Below, piece after piece: positions 23,294 to 31,800 of a stretch of DNA of 64,000 nt. The notes below the pieces were generated by a model, which was given only the letters and a program-made list of their open reading frames with translations, did no database searches and had not been told where the DNA came from. The DNA is from Elusimicrobiota bacterium. GTDB lineage: Bacteria > Elusimicrobiota > Elusimicrobia > UBA1565. Both the position numbers and the translations under genes were made by a program. The stretch is from NCBI GenBank assembly GCA_041660925.1, contig JBAZVI010000002.1, positions 492,427 to 556,426 on the forward strand. The letters are read 5' to 3'. Numbering within the stretch: position 1 is the stretch's first letter; the number at the start of each line of letters is the position of its first letter.

Positions 23294-24204
23294 CCGACGA
23301 CGAAAGGACGGAGGAGGACTTCGAGGTCCTTCGGCCAGCGCTCGGGCTTCCCCTTGGCGTCGAGGAGCGCCTGGCGCGCGAAGGAATGCGCGACGAGCAC
23401 GGTGGAGCCGGGACCTCCGCGGACCTCATGCTCGAAGGCGAGGCTCGCGGGAAAGACCTGGATGAGGCGGGTGCGCACGGCGACCCGCTCGCCCGCGCGG
23501 GCGGAGCCGCGGAGCTTGAGGTCCAGCGCGTAGAGCGGGCAGCGCAGACCGCGCATGCCCTCGAGCACGTCGAGCAGGACGCCCGCCTTGGAGAGGAGGC
23601 TCTTTCGGCTCTCCTGCATGATCCGGGAGAGTCCCTGGAGGGCGAGGACCCCCGAAGGGTCGCAGTCCGCCGCGCTCAGCGTGAAGTCCTGGGTCTGCCA
23701 GCCCCCGCCCGCCGAGCGCAGCGTCGGCGCCGGGGCGCGGGCGGGAGCCCGGGCGGGCGCCGGGGCCGGAGAAGGCGCGGCGGCGGCCGGCGCCGGAGGC
23801 GGTGCCGGCGTCGGGGCCGGCGCGGAGGCCGGCGCCGCCTGCAGGATCTGCTCGAGCACGGAGAGCAGCTGCTCGAGAGAGACCGGCTTCTTGAGGAAAT
23901 AGGTCCGGGGAGAAGACTTCACCTTCTCGCGGACCTGCTGGGCGGTGACGGCGGTCAGGAAGATGATGGGCGTCTCGCGGGTGTCCTGCGCCTCGCGCAG
24001 GCGCTCGTAGGTTCCGGGCCCGCCGCCGGCCGGCATCTGGAAGTCGAGGAGGATGGCGTCGGGGCGGCTTTGATGGGCCTGGAGGATCCCCTGGAGTCCG
24101 TCATAGGCGGTGACGACGCGGTAGCCGCGGGTCTCGAGCCCGTCCTTGAGCATGGAGACGAGCACCTGGTCGTCGTCGACGACCAGCACCGTCTTTGGAG
24201 CCAT
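23290..24204 (-). CDS. Response-regulator receiver fused to a hotdog (4HBT thioesterase-like) domain
   Basis: 304 residues. The receiver domain (about 4-122) has VLVVDDDQ, the phospho-acceptor Asp in AILLDFQMP, and the KKP lysine. A Pro/Ala linker (~124-160) leads to a hotdog fold: LSAADCDPSGVLALQGLSRI in the place of the 4HBT D-x-D-x-x-G motif, then PLYALDLKLRGSARAGERVA and VFPASLAFEHEVRG. This suggests an acyl-thioester-binding or hydrolysing output switched by phosphorylation. The canonical catalytic Asp is kept in ADCDPSG but the following His/Asn is not. It overlaps the upstream CheY-like gene by 1 bp (TGATG). Its stop lies in the MITE-like element. Confidence 0.8.
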   Translation of the reverse strand: MAPKTVLVVDDDQVLVSMLKDGLETRGYRVVTAYDGLQGILQAHQSRPDAILLDFQMPAGGGPGTYERLREAQDTRETPIIFLTAVTAQQVREKVKSSPRTYFLKKPVSLEQLLSVLEQILQAAPASAPAPTPAPPPAPAAAAPSPAPAPARAPARAPAPTLRSAGGGWQTQDFTLSAADCDPSGVLALQGLSRIMQESRKSLLSKAGVLLDVLEGMRGLRCPLYALDLKLRGSARAGERVAVRTRLIQVFPASLAFEHEVRGGPGSTVLVAHSFARQALLDAKGKPERWPKDLEVLLRPFVVG

Positions 24205-24590
24205 CAGGGGTTGTTCTGCTCGCGCCTTTGCAGCGCGAGCTGGATCTGGCTGCGCATCATCTCGATCCCGCAGGGCTTGCGCAGGAAGGAGAGCACGTTG
24301 GGCTCCTCCTTGAACATCCCCTGCGTCGAGGGGTCGAAGTGGCTGGCGGTCAGCACGATGATGGGGATGGCGCGCGTCTCGGGGTCCGCCTGGAGCTGTC
24401 GCAGCATCTCGAGGCCGGAGACCTTGGGCATCATGACGTCGAGGAGGATGACGTCGGGATGCGTCGTCTGGGCCATGCGCAGCCCTTCCTGGCCGTCGGG
24501 GGCCTTCAGGACCTCGTACTCGCCGCTGAAGACCATCTCGACCAGCTCGGTGAAAGCGGTGTTGTCGTCGACGACCAGGATCTTCTTCAT
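24204..24590 (-). CDS. Single-domain CheY-like response regulator
   Basis: 128 residues, a bare receiver: ILVVDDNTAF acidic pair, phospho-acceptor Asp in VILLDVMMPKVSG, the switch Thr in IIVLTASHF, and the Lys in FLRKPCG. There is no output domain. It is first in a two-gene unit with the receiver-hotdog protein, so the two may share a kinase or form a phosphorelay. A promoter lies just upstream, giving a leaderless start. Confidence 0.88.
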   Translation of the reverse strand: MKKILVVDDNTAFTELVEMVFSGEYEVLKAPDGQEGLRMAQTTHPDVILLDVMMPKVSGLEMLRQLQADPETRAIPIIVLTASHFDPSTQGMFKEEPNVLSFLRKPCGIEMMRSQIQLALQRREQNNP

Positions 24591-24597
24591 CGGGACG

Positions 24598-24627
24598 AGC
24601 TTAGCACAACCGGGCGCGGACCTTCAA
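24598..24627 (-). promoter_or_regulatory. Promoter of the CheY-like gene, leaderless
   Basis: On the minus strand: TTGAAG (24627-24622), 18-nt spacer, TAAGCT (24603-24598), then 7 nt to the ATG at 24590. The -35 box overlaps the stop of the upstream propeller gene. Confidence 0.55.
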
Positions 24628-25733
24628 CGGGACGGACGAGCTTCCCGCGTATAGAACGACAGGTTCAGGGAGGATCCTTCGGTCGCGACCAGGAGGTCGT
24701 CCTTGCCCTTCCCCGAGAAGTCGGCGGCGGCCAGCAGGGAGACGCGCCCATGCAGCCGGCGCTCGTCGATGACCTTTCCCGTCTGGTCGAGGACGAACAC
24801 CCAGCCGTTGTCCGTGCCGAGCACGGGGAGGAGCGTCCCCTTCCCGTCGAAGTCGCCCAGCGTCAGCGCCGAGACGGTGATGTGCCCGAGGTCCTGGGAG
24901 AGCTCCTTCGTCCAGCCCCCCTTCGCGGGGTCCGTCGAACGGTAGACGGCGATCGACTGACGCTGGGTGTCGAAGCCGGAGTCGAGCACATAGAGGCGGC
25001 GGTCCTTCGGGTTCCGTGCGTCGAGCAGGGCCCGCTCGCTGTTGCCCCCGGCGCTCACGCGCTCGAGCACCTTCCCCTTCTCGTCGAGGATCATGAGCTT
25101 GCCGATGCCGTCGGTGGCGAGGAGCCGGGCCTTCTTGCCGACCAGCACCCGGGAGACCCAGCGGAGGCTCGAGGGCTCCTTGAGCTCGCAGAGGAGCTTG
25201 CCCTTGCCGTCCGCCACGCGCAGGCCGGCCTCTCCGTAGTAGTAGGTCGCGGCGACCCAGGGCCCGCCCTCGGACTTCGAGGCGAGCGCGAAGGACTCGG
25301 CGCGCATCTGCGCGGGCTTGAGCTCCCAGCGCATCTTCCCTCCGGCGTCGAAGGCGGCGAGCGCCGCTTCTCTGTAGACCACGAAGAGCGGATCGGGGCC
25401 TCCCTCGTCAAGGACCTTGAACTCCTTGAATCCCGTCGGGAGGAGGACCTCGCCGGCCTTCTCGCCGTGGGCGTCGAACGCGGTGAGGACCGCCTCGGAA
25501 CTCGTCCCGTAGGGGGCCGCCGCGAGCCAGACCCTGCGGCGCGCAGGATCGGCGGCCGCCGCGAGGAACACTCCGTTCGGGGCCGCCTTCTGCCACTTGA
25601 GCGCGAAGTACGAGCCCCCCTCGTCGAAGGGGCCGAGCGCCTTCCCTAACGGTTCGATCTTGTGGAAGACCACCTGCGCGCGGACGGCGGCGACGCTGAA
25701 TGCCAGTGCGGCGAGAAGGGAGAGCTTCTTCAT
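24624..25733 (-). CDS. Exported beta-propeller (FG-GAP/VCBS-like) protein
   Basis: 369 residues with a signal peptide (MKKLSLLAALAFSVAAVRAQ). The mature part is made of repeated four-stranded blades with Asp-rich turns (TDGIGKLMILDEKGKVLE, GDFDGKGTLLPVLGTDNG, ADFSGKGKDDLLVATEG) like FG-GAP/VCBS repeats. A GGAGGAG ribosome-binding site precedes the ATG. No enzyme motif is visible. It is likely a periplasmic or surface binding protein and lies alone between tRNA-Leu and the receiver genes. Confidence 0.75.
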   Translation of the reverse strand: MKKLSLLAALAFSVAAVRAQVVFHKIEPLGKALGPFDEGGSYFALKWQKAAPNGVFLAAAADPARRRVWLAAAPYGTSSEAVLTAFDAHGEKAGEVLLPTGFKEFKVLDEGGPDPLFVVYREAALAAFDAGGKMRWELKPAQMRAESFALASKSEGGPWVAATYYYGEAGLRVADGKGKLLCELKEPSSLRWVSRVLVGKKARLLATDGIGKLMILDEKGKVLERVSAGGNSERALLDARNPKDRRLYVLDSGFDTQRQSIAVYRSTDPAKGGWTKELSQDLGHITVSALTLGDFDGKGTLLPVLGTDNGWVFVLDQTGKVIDERRLHGRVSLLAAADFSGKGKDDLLVATEGSSLNLSFYTREARPSR

Positions 25734-25782
25734 CGGAGAGACTCCTCCCTCATCCCATCGGGACGAGGGCGATCGGATCGTG

Positions 25783-25867
25783 TGCCGGCGGAGGGAGTCG
25801 AACCCACATGGGGCGAAGCCCCGAGCGATTTTGAGTCGCTTGCGTCTGCCAGTTCCGCCACGCCGGC
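25783..25867 (-). tRNA. tRNA-Leu (CAA anticodon)
   Basis: Class II tRNA with a long variable arm (CTCGGGGCTTCGCCCCATG). Acceptor GCCGGCG/CGCCGGC with discriminator A; anticodon stem AGCGA/TCGCT with loop CTCAAAA, so anticodon CAA reads UUG. CCA is not encoded. Confidence 0.96.
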
Positions 25868-25913
25868 TGCGATCCGTGAATCCGCGCGCGGATCCACGCC
25901 GTCATTCTAGCAC

Positions 25914-26522
25914 TCAAACGGCTCCTTTCGTCTTCCGGAACATCCACGGGGCGATGGGATCCGGCTGAGCCCAGACGCCCCGCTTCGCGGCCCGGGCCTC
26001 GGCCTCGAGCGCTTTGAGCCCCTCGTCCTTCGAATAGCGCCAGTACCACCAGGCGAGCCCGGCCTTCACGAGCTCCCGATTGAGGGAGCGGCCGTCGTGC
26101 AGGAGGATCTCCGCGACGGTGCGGCCGTAGCGGTCCACGTCGTGGGTGAGCACGTTGACGACCTGTCCGAAAGCCAGCTCGGAGGTGAAGAGCTTGGCCT
26201 GCTTCCCGAAGGGCTGGGACTTCTCGGGGCAGTCGACCCCCGCCAGGCGGATGCGCACGGCGCGGCCCTCGTTCATGACCTCGATCGTGTCCCCGTCGAG
26301 CACCGCGACGACCTTGCCGCGGAACGATTCTTCTTTGGCCGCCGCGGCCGAGGGAGCGGGCTTCGCCGCCGCGCCCTTCGCACGCTCGGGATGGCAGTGC
26401 CGCTGTCCCGTAGCGCTCTCGCGGTGACAGCCCTCGGCGTCGACGCCGCCCGGGTGAGCCCGCACCCCCAGGGGAACGCAGAGGAAAAGACCGGCCAGCA
26501 GCAGTCGATGGAGCATCTTCAC
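25914..26522 (-). CDS. Exported thermonuclease-like (SNase) protein
   Basis: 202 residues. Signal peptide (LLLAGLFLCVPLGVRA), then a short His/Cys motif GGVDAEGCHRESATGQRHCH often found before SNase domains. The staphylococcal-nuclease fold has VVAVLDGDTIEV, catalytic Arg and Glu in IRLAGVDCPEK, and the second Arg in DRYGRTVAE. It probably hydrolyses DNA or RNA outside the cytoplasm. The GTG at 26522 in a GTGA overlap is preferred; an ATG two codons on is also possible. It is the last gene of the eight-gene operon. Confidence 0.88.
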   Translation of the reverse strand: MKMLHRLLLAGLFLCVPLGVRAHPGGVDAEGCHRESATGQRHCHPERAKGAAAKPAPSAAAAKEESFRGKVVAVLDGDTIEVMNEGRAVRIRLAGVDCPEKSQPFGKQAKLFTSELAFGQVVNVLTHDVDRYGRTVAEILLHDGRSLNRELVKAGLAWWYWRYSKDEGLKALEAEARAAKRGVWAQPDPIAPWMFRKTKGAV

Positions 26523-27298
26523 TTGCCCCCCGCCGGGACCGGCGTCGCGAGCTGAGAGGCGAAGACGAACTCGATGCCCTGCTTCTGCAGCTCCGGGACG
26601 GCGCCCTTCAGGCAGTCCAGGGTGCTGCGGTGGTAGTGGTGCCCGATGACCGTCGCGTGCCCCCGCTTGCGGGCGAGCCGCTCGGCCATGAGGAGAACCT
26701 TCCGGCACTGCTCCACGCCGGGGTGCGCGGTGGGTTCGAGGAAGAGATCGTTGCGGACCGCCGGGATGCCGGCCGCGCGGGCCTCCGCGTACGCCACGGT
26801 CTTGGGCGAGACGCCGCTGTCGAGGAAGTAGAGCCCCTTCGCCTTGTAGCCCTTCATGAACCGGGCCATGAGCGGCCGGTTCTGCGTCGCTTTGAGCGAA
26901 CGGTGGGTGTTGATCCCGGCCGGCCCGGGGATGTCCCGGAAGCTCTCCGCGAGGAGGGCTTCGACGACGGCGGCGTCCTTCTCGGAGACCGCGTCCTTGG
27001 GGAGCTCGAGCTTGAGGAAGGGGTCGAACGGGAAGTGGATGATGAGCTCCTTGTCCGAGGCCTTGATGCTCCGGGCGGCCTCGCGGGTCTTGGGCGAGCG
27101 GGGCATCACCGCGAAGGTGAGCGGGAAGGGCAGGGCCTCCCACTCGGCGTCCGGCGGAGTCTTCTTGTAGTTCAGGCCGAAGTCGTCGAGGACGACCGCG
27201 ATCTTCGGCTTCGCGGCGGAGCTCGCAGGCGGCTGCGCCGCCTGCGTCGGCGTGCTGAGGGGCAGGATGAGCGAGAAGAGGATGTTAATCGCCTTCAT
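26519..27298 (-). CDS. YibQ-type divergent polysaccharide deacetylase
   Basis: 259 residues with an N-terminal signal (INILFSLILPLSTPTQA). Core motifs of the divergent polysaccharide deacetylase family: KIAVVLDDFGLNYK with the metal Asp pair, PFPLTFAVMPRSPKT, GINTHRS, FLDSGVSPKTVAY and GHATVIGHHYHRST. Probable action is deacetylation of a periplasmic glycan. It overlaps the ABC permease gene by 14 bp and the thermonuclease gene by 4 bp. Confidence 0.85.
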   Translation of the reverse strand: MKAINILFSLILPLSTPTQAAQPPASSAAKPKIAVVLDDFGLNYKKTPPDAEWEALPFPLTFAVMPRSPKTREAARSIKASDKELIIHFPFDPFLKLELPKDAVSEKDAAVVEALLAESFRDIPGPAGINTHRSLKATQNRPLMARFMKGYKAKGLYFLDSGVSPKTVAYAEARAAGIPAVRNDLFLEPTAHPGVEQCRKVLLMAERLARKRGHATVIGHHYHRSTLDCLKGAVPELQKQGIEFVFASQLATPVPAGGK

Positions 27299-28973
27299 AT
27301 TTCTCCAGAGACCTCCGGCCGAGGATCCACGGCACGACGTAGGCGACGGCGTTGACGACGATGAAGGTGGCGGCGCACAGCAGGAGGATGCCCGGCTCCC
27401 AGGGCTGGAGCCGTCCGAAGCGCTCGAAGAAGTGCATGCGCACGGGCATCGCCTCGCAGGCCACGAGGAAGCCGACGTAGGAGAGGGCGCAGGCCATGTA
27501 GACGAAGCCCCCCGCCGAGGACTCGATCTGGTGGATGTTCTCGACGTGGAAGCGCGGGAACACGGCTCCGAGTCCGATCCCCATGACGCAGAGCGCGCCC
27601 ATCGCGACCCAGATCGTGCCCAGGGTGAGGCGGCTGATGAAGGCGTCGGCCTCCAGCAGATGGTTCGACGCCGCCACCATCGCCGTCGCGATGAGCAGCA
27701 TCGGCCCCAGCGTGAAGAGCAGCTTCTGGAACATCACGGACTCGACCGTGATAGGCGAGCTGCGCACGACCCACCAGCTGCGCCCCTCGAGACTCACCGA
27801 GGGGAAGGTGAAGCGCAGGCAGAGCGCCGCGAGCACGAAGCCGGCGATGCCGATGTTGAGGAAGCTCACGAGACTCTTGAGGTCCGGGGTGTCGAGCGGA
27901 AGGCGGGCGATGCTGAAGAGGTAGACGCAGAGGAGCGCGCCGATGAGCACGAGCTGCGACCACTGCTTGACGTCGCGCGAGAAGGTGAGGCGCTCCTTCC
28001 AGAAGAGGGCCGCGATGGTCCGCGCGCGCGCCCCCCCTCCGAAGAAGCGCGCCAGGCGCATCTCGGGGGTCTCGGGGATGTCGGACTCGCGCCGGCCTCG
28101 CCGCGACTCCTGCGCGCCGGAGTAGGCGACGGCGTAGAAGCGTCCCGCCAGCGAGAGGAGGCCCGCGTAGAGGGCCAGCGCGGAGCCCCAGAGGAGGGCG
28201 GCCTGCCCCCAGAAGGTCCCGCGCTCGCCGAGGACCCAGGCCTTGAGCGCCTTCGTCATCCACCAGGAGGGCGCGTAGGGGGCGGTCGGCGCCTGCAGGT
28301 AGGCGAGGTACTCCGCGACGAGCTTCAGCATGTCCGGCCGGATGAGGCGCTCGGGCTGCGAGAAGCGCAGGAGCATGTAGAGCCCCGCCACCGAGAGGCT
28401 CGAGAGCACCCAGACGACGTCCCGGGTCCGGGAGGACGGGAATATGCGCAGCAGGAGCAGGGTGAAGGTCATCCCGAGGACGGCGGCGAGGGCGAGGAAG
28501 GGCGGGGTCAGCGCGCAGAAGACCGCGTAGAAGCCCCAGCCGGCGCCCAGGACGCGGCCGAGCGCGAGGATGAAGGGCAGGAGCGCGAGCGCGATCATCC
28601 ACGACGAGAAGAACACGGTCTCGAGCGACTTGTCGAGGAAGACGGTCCGGATCCCGGCCGGGCAGCGCAGCAGCCAGGGAAGGTCGCTCGCGTAGAAGAG
28701 GGAGGTCAGCGAGATGATGAGGCTCGAGAGCACGACCATCCCGAAGGTCGTCAGGAGCGCCATCGCCGTGAGCTTCCAGATGAGGAGGGCGCCGATGAGT
28801 TCGATGTCCTTGAGGTAGAAGAGGAGCCGGTAGAAGCCGTAATGGAGGCCGGCGAGCATCCAGAGTCCGACGAGGACGAAGGCCGCGTCGCGCGTCCCCT
28901 CCCAGAGACTCAGCGAGCGGAGGCGGTTCTTCGAGGAGAGGAGGCGGCGGCGGAAGAGGTGGAGGAGGATCAA
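27285..28973 (-). CDS. ABC-type exporter permease
   Basis: 562 residues with about 12 hydrophobic helices in two blocks separated by a charged loop (ESRRGRRESDIPETPEMRLARF). The shape is that of two-block ABC-2-like permeases encoded with a single ATPase. No substrate motif is seen. The start is a TTG sharing TTGA with the ATPase stop; no ATG occurs before the first transmembrane helix. The long open frame upstream is a shadow of the ATPase gene. Operon position among envelope genes suggests lipid, glycan or peptide export. Confidence 0.8.
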   Translation of the reverse strand: MILLHLFRRRLLSSKNRLRSLSLWEGTRDAAFVLVGLWMLAGLHYGFYRLLFYLKDIELIGALLIWKLTAMALLTTFGMVVLSSLIISLTSLFYASDLPWLLRCPAGIRTVFLDKSLETVFFSSWMIALALLPFILALGRVLGAGWGFYAVFCALTPPFLALAAVLGMTFTLLLLRIFPSSRTRDVVWVLSSLSVAGLYMLLRFSQPERLIRPDMLKLVAEYLAYLQAPTAPYAPSWWMTKALKAWVLGERGTFWGQAALLWGSALALYAGLLSLAGRFYAVAYSGAQESRRGRRESDIPETPEMRLARFFGGGARARTIAALFWKERLTFSRDVKQWSQLVLIGALLCVYLFSIARLPLDTPDLKSLVSFLNIGIAGFVLAALCLRFTFPSVSLEGRSWWVVRSSPITVESVMFQKLLFTLGPMLLIATAMVAASNHLLEADAFISRLTLGTIWVAMGALCVMGIGLGAVFPRFHVENIHQIESSAGGFVYMACALSYVGFLVACEAMPVRMHFFERFGRLQPWEPGILLLCAATFIVVNAVAYVVPWILGRRSLEKYEGD

Positions 28974-29728
28974 AGGTTCTTGAGCAGCTGCGCGTACTCC
29001 TGCGCGCCGGTCAGGCGCAGGAACAGGTCCTCGAGACGCGCGCCCTCGGAGCCCGCGCCCGCCTTCGCGCGCAGCTCGGACATCGTGCCGACGGCGTCGA
29101 GGCGGCCGTTCATCATGATGCCGATGCGGTCGCAGATGGCCTCGGCGATCTCGAGGACGTGGGTGCACATGAAGATCGCGCAGCCGCGGGAAGCGAGCGT
29201 GCGCAGGATCTCCTTGGCCATGCGCGCGCTCTTGGGGTCGAGACCGACGAGGGGCTCGTCGAGGAGCAGGGCCTTCGGCTCGTGGAGGAGCACCGAGGAG
29301 AGGACGAGCTTCTGGCGCATGCCGTGGGAATAGGACTCGAGGAGCTCCCCGCCCCAGGAGGAGAGCTCGAACATCTCGAGGAGTTCGGGGATGCGCCGGC
29401 GCTGGGTCGCGAGAGGGACCGCGTGGAGGTCGCCGCTCAGCCGCAGGAACTCGGCGCCGGTGAGCTTGGGGTAGACGAAGGGCTCGTCGGGGACGATGCC
29501 GAGCACGCGCTTGGCCTCGAGGGTCCTCTCGACGATGTCGAAGCCGCAGATGGACGCCGAGCCCGCGCTCGGTCGCAGGAGCCCGGAGAGCATCTTCACG
29601 GTGGTGGTCTTGCCGGCCCCGTTGGGGCCGAGGAAGCCGAAGATCTCCCCCGGCGCCACGGAGAGGGTGACGCCGTCGACGGCGGAGAGGTCGCCGAAGC
29701 GCTTGGTGAGGTCGCGGAGCTCGATCAA
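28970..29728 (-). CDS. ABC transporter ATP-binding protein
   Basis: 252 residues with Walker A GPNGAGKTTTVKM, Q-loop region GIVPDEPFVYP (a Pro-Asp-Glu where Gln is usual), signature SYSHGMRQKL, Walker B ALLLDEPLVGLD, and the H-loop His in CTHVLE. It works with the permease encoded directly downstream. The start is a TTG in a TTGA overlap with the PfkB stop, giving the usual N-terminus IELRDLTKRFG. Confidence 0.9.
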   Translation of the reverse strand: MIELRDLTKRFGDLSAVDGVTLSVAPGEIFGFLGPNGAGKTTTVKMLSGLLRPSAGSASICGFDIVERTLEAKRVLGIVPDEPFVYPKLTGAEFLRLSGDLHAVPLATQRRRIPELLEMFELSSWGGELLESYSHGMRQKLVLSSVLLHEPKALLLDEPLVGLDPKSARMAKEILRTLASRGCAIFMCTHVLEIAEAICDRIGIMMNGRLDAVGTMSELRAKAGAGSEGARLEDLFLRLTGAQEYAQLLKNL

Positions 29729-30666
29729 CGAGTAGCCGGGGCTCCCTCGATGGCGAAGAGGCCCGCGTACTCGCGGAAACGCTCGTCGAGCGAGGGCCGG
29801 TCGAGAGCCTCGAGCCGCTTGGTGCTGAAGTCCGAGACGTTGAAGGAGGCCATCACCGTCCCGTAGATGATGGAGCGCTTGAGGGCCGCGACATCGTCGA
29901 AGTGCGCCCCCGAGGAGACGAGGTGCCCCAGGAAGGCCCCGGCGAAGGAGTCGCCGGCGCCCGTCGGATCCTTGACGGTGTCGAGCGGGAAGGCGGGGAA
30001 GGGGTAGACGCGCCCGGCCGCCAGCAGCAGGGCTCCGTGCTCGCCCATCTTCACGACGACGACCGAGGGTCCCCAGCCCGCGAGGACCCGCGCCGCGCGG
30101 ACGTTGTTGGCCTGGCGCGTGAGCTTGCGCGCCTCTTCTTCGTTGACGAAGAAGACGTTCACGCGCTTGAGGAGCTTGCGCAGCGCGGCCCGCTTCTTCG
30201 TGATCCAGAAGTTCATCGTGTCGCAGGCCACCAGCCGCGGCTGGCGCATCTGCGCGAGGACCTCGTGCTGGAGGTCCGGGTCGATGTTCGCGAGGAACAC
30301 CGCCTGAGAGGCGCGCTGCTCCTCGCTCAGGTCGGGCTTGAAGGACTCGAAGACGTTGAGCTGCGTGTCGAGGGTCTTCGCGCAGTTGAGGTTGCGTCCG
30401 AAGCGGCCGACCCACCGGAAGGTCCGGCCCGGGACGGCCTGCAGGCCGCGGACGTCGATGCCCTGCCCGGTGAGCATCGCGCGATGCTCGGCCGGGAAGT
30501 CCTCCCCGACGACGCCGACCATGCGCACGTCGGCGAAGTGGCGGGCGGCCAGCGAGAAGTAGACGGCGGAGCCGCCCAGGGCCTCGCGGCTCTCGCCGGA
30601 GGGGGTCTGGACGCTGTCGAGCGCGACGGAACCGACGACGACGATGGACGCGCGGGGACCGGTCAC
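29725..30666 (-). CDS. PfkB/ribokinase-family sugar kinase
   Basis: 313 residues. N-terminal VVGSVALDSVQTPSG and GGSAVYFSLAARHF, the lid region GVVGEDFPAEH, and the C-terminal ATP/catalytic-base signature KDPTGAGDSFAGAFLG. The substrate could be a sugar or nucleoside and is not predictable. The start is a GTG one base after the SurA-like stop. Placement in an envelope operon suggests it makes or recycles an activated sugar. Confidence 0.88.
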   Translation of the reverse strand: MTGPRASIVVVGSVALDSVQTPSGESREALGGSAVYFSLAARHFADVRMVGVVGEDFPAEHRAMLTGQGIDVRGLQAVPGRTFRWVGRFGRNLNCAKTLDTQLNVFESFKPDLSEEQRASQAVFLANIDPDLQHEVLAQMRQPRLVACDTMNFWITKKRAALRKLLKRVNVFFVNEEEARKLTRQANNVRAARVLAGWGPSVVVVKMGEHGALLLAAGRVYPFPAFPLDTVKDPTGAGDSFAGAFLGHLVSSGAHFDDVAALKRSIIYGTVMASFNVSDFSTKRLEALDRPSLDERFREYAGLFAIEGAPATR

Positions 30667-30667
30667 G

Positions 30668-31369
30668 TCAGACCCCTTGTTCGCGCTGGTCGAGGTACGT
30701 GCGGATCTCCGTCGAGGCGGCGAGCCCGCGGAGGAAGGAGTTGATCGTGTCGAGCGCGCGCTTCTGGCGCAGCTGGCCCGCGAAATCCTCCTTCGTCTTG
30801 GGCGCGCCCTTGGCCTTGCTCGCGACGGCCCACTCCGAGTCGATCTCCTCGGGGGAGACCTTCGCGCTGCGCGCGAGGATCGACTTGAGCTTCGCGCTCA
30901 GCATCGCGCGGCGCTGGTCCCGCTCGAACTGCTCGGGGGAGGTCTTGAAGGAGAAGCGCACGGCCTGGAAATAGAGGTCCTGGTCGAAGCGCCCCTCGCG
31001 CTGGAAGGCGGGGGTGTTCTGGATGCTCAGGGAGAGCTCCATGTCGCTGACGCGCAGCCCCATCTTCTCGGCCTCGCCGGCGAGGAGCTCGTCGACGATC
31101 ATGTCGCGCAGCATCCCCTGCTTCACCTCGGTCTCCATGGCCTGCGTGACCTCGACCTTGCGCTGCTCGCGCATCATCTCGAGGTACTGGTTGACCCGGT
31201 TGCGGAACTTGGAGTAGGGGATCTTGGCGTCGCCGACGACGGCGACGGTGTCGCTGAGGTCGGCGCCGGAGAAGAAGTAGCCCCCGAGGCCGACGAAGAT
31301 GCCGATGAGGAAGACCGCGGTGACGGCGATGAAGAGCGGCTGGCGGTAGCGTCGCAGGAGGCCGATCAT
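30668..31369 (-). CDS. SurA-N-domain periplasmic chaperone-like protein, membrane-anchored
   Basis: 233 residues: a single N-terminal transmembrane anchor (PLFIAVTAVFLIGIFVGLGG), then a SurA_N/PpiD-like helical domain (VAVVGDAKIPYSKFRNRVNQYLEMMREQ ... QFERDQRRAMLSAKLK). No PPIase (parvulin) domain follows, so it is a chaperone-only short form. It overlaps the bactofilin gene by ATGA. Confidence 0.82.
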   Translation of the reverse strand: MIGLLRRYRQPLFIAVTAVFLIGIFVGLGGYFFSGADLSDTVAVVGDAKIPYSKFRNRVNQYLEMMREQRKVEVTQAMETEVKQGMLRDMIVDELLAGEAEKMGLRVSDMELSLSIQNTPAFQREGRFDQDLYFQAVRFSFKTSPEQFERDQRRAMLSAKLKSILARSAKVSPEEIDSEWAVASKAKGAPKTKEDFAGQLRQKRALDTINSFLRGLAASTEIRTYLDQREQGV

Positions 31370-31800
31370 GAGGGCAGCGCCTGCTTCTCGGTCTTCTCGG
31401 CCTTCTCGACGCGGCGGTGCGCGGGGGCGTCGGCCTTCGCGGCGTCGCCCATCGTGCAGTGCCCCTCGAAGTGGGCCCCCTCCTCGATGACGAGCTTCGG
31501 GGAGCGGATGTCGCCGAGGATGCGGCCGCCCGTCTTGAGCTCGATCTGGACGGAAGCCGTGATGTCTCCGTTCAGCGAGCCCGCGACGACGACGCTCTCC
31601 GCGGTGACGTCGCCGCGGACCTTGCCGCGGCGGCCGACGACGACGGTCGCGGCCTCGTGGATGTCGCCCTCGACCTCGCCTTCGATGCGCAGCGAGCCTC
31701 GGACGGTGATGACGCCCTGGAAATACGCTTCCGGGCCGACGACGGTGACGACGTCGCTGGTCTCAGCCATGATTTTGCCTTTTGTGGAGAAGATGCTCAC
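31366..31800 (-). CDS. Bactofilin
   Basis: 144 residues. The central right-handed beta-helix repeats are VTVVGPEAYFQGVITVRGSL, RIEGEVEGDI, VVVGRRGKVRGDVTAES, VVVAGSLNGDI and GGRILGDIRSPKLVI, flanked by polar tails. It polymerises into cytoskeletal filaments without nucleotide. It lies directly after the M23 peptidase gene, the classic bactofilin pairing in cell-shape control. A GTG at 31800 (GTGA overlap) is used; an ATG at 31770 with AAAAGG upstream is an equally good start. Confidence 0.92.
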   Translation of the reverse strand: MSIFSTKGKIMAETSDVVTVVGPEAYFQGVITVRGSLRIEGEVEGDIHEAATVVVGRRGKVRGDVTAESVVVAGSLNGDITASVQIELKTGGRILGDIRSPKLVIEEGAHFEGHCTMGDAAKADAPAHRRVEKAEKTEKQALPS

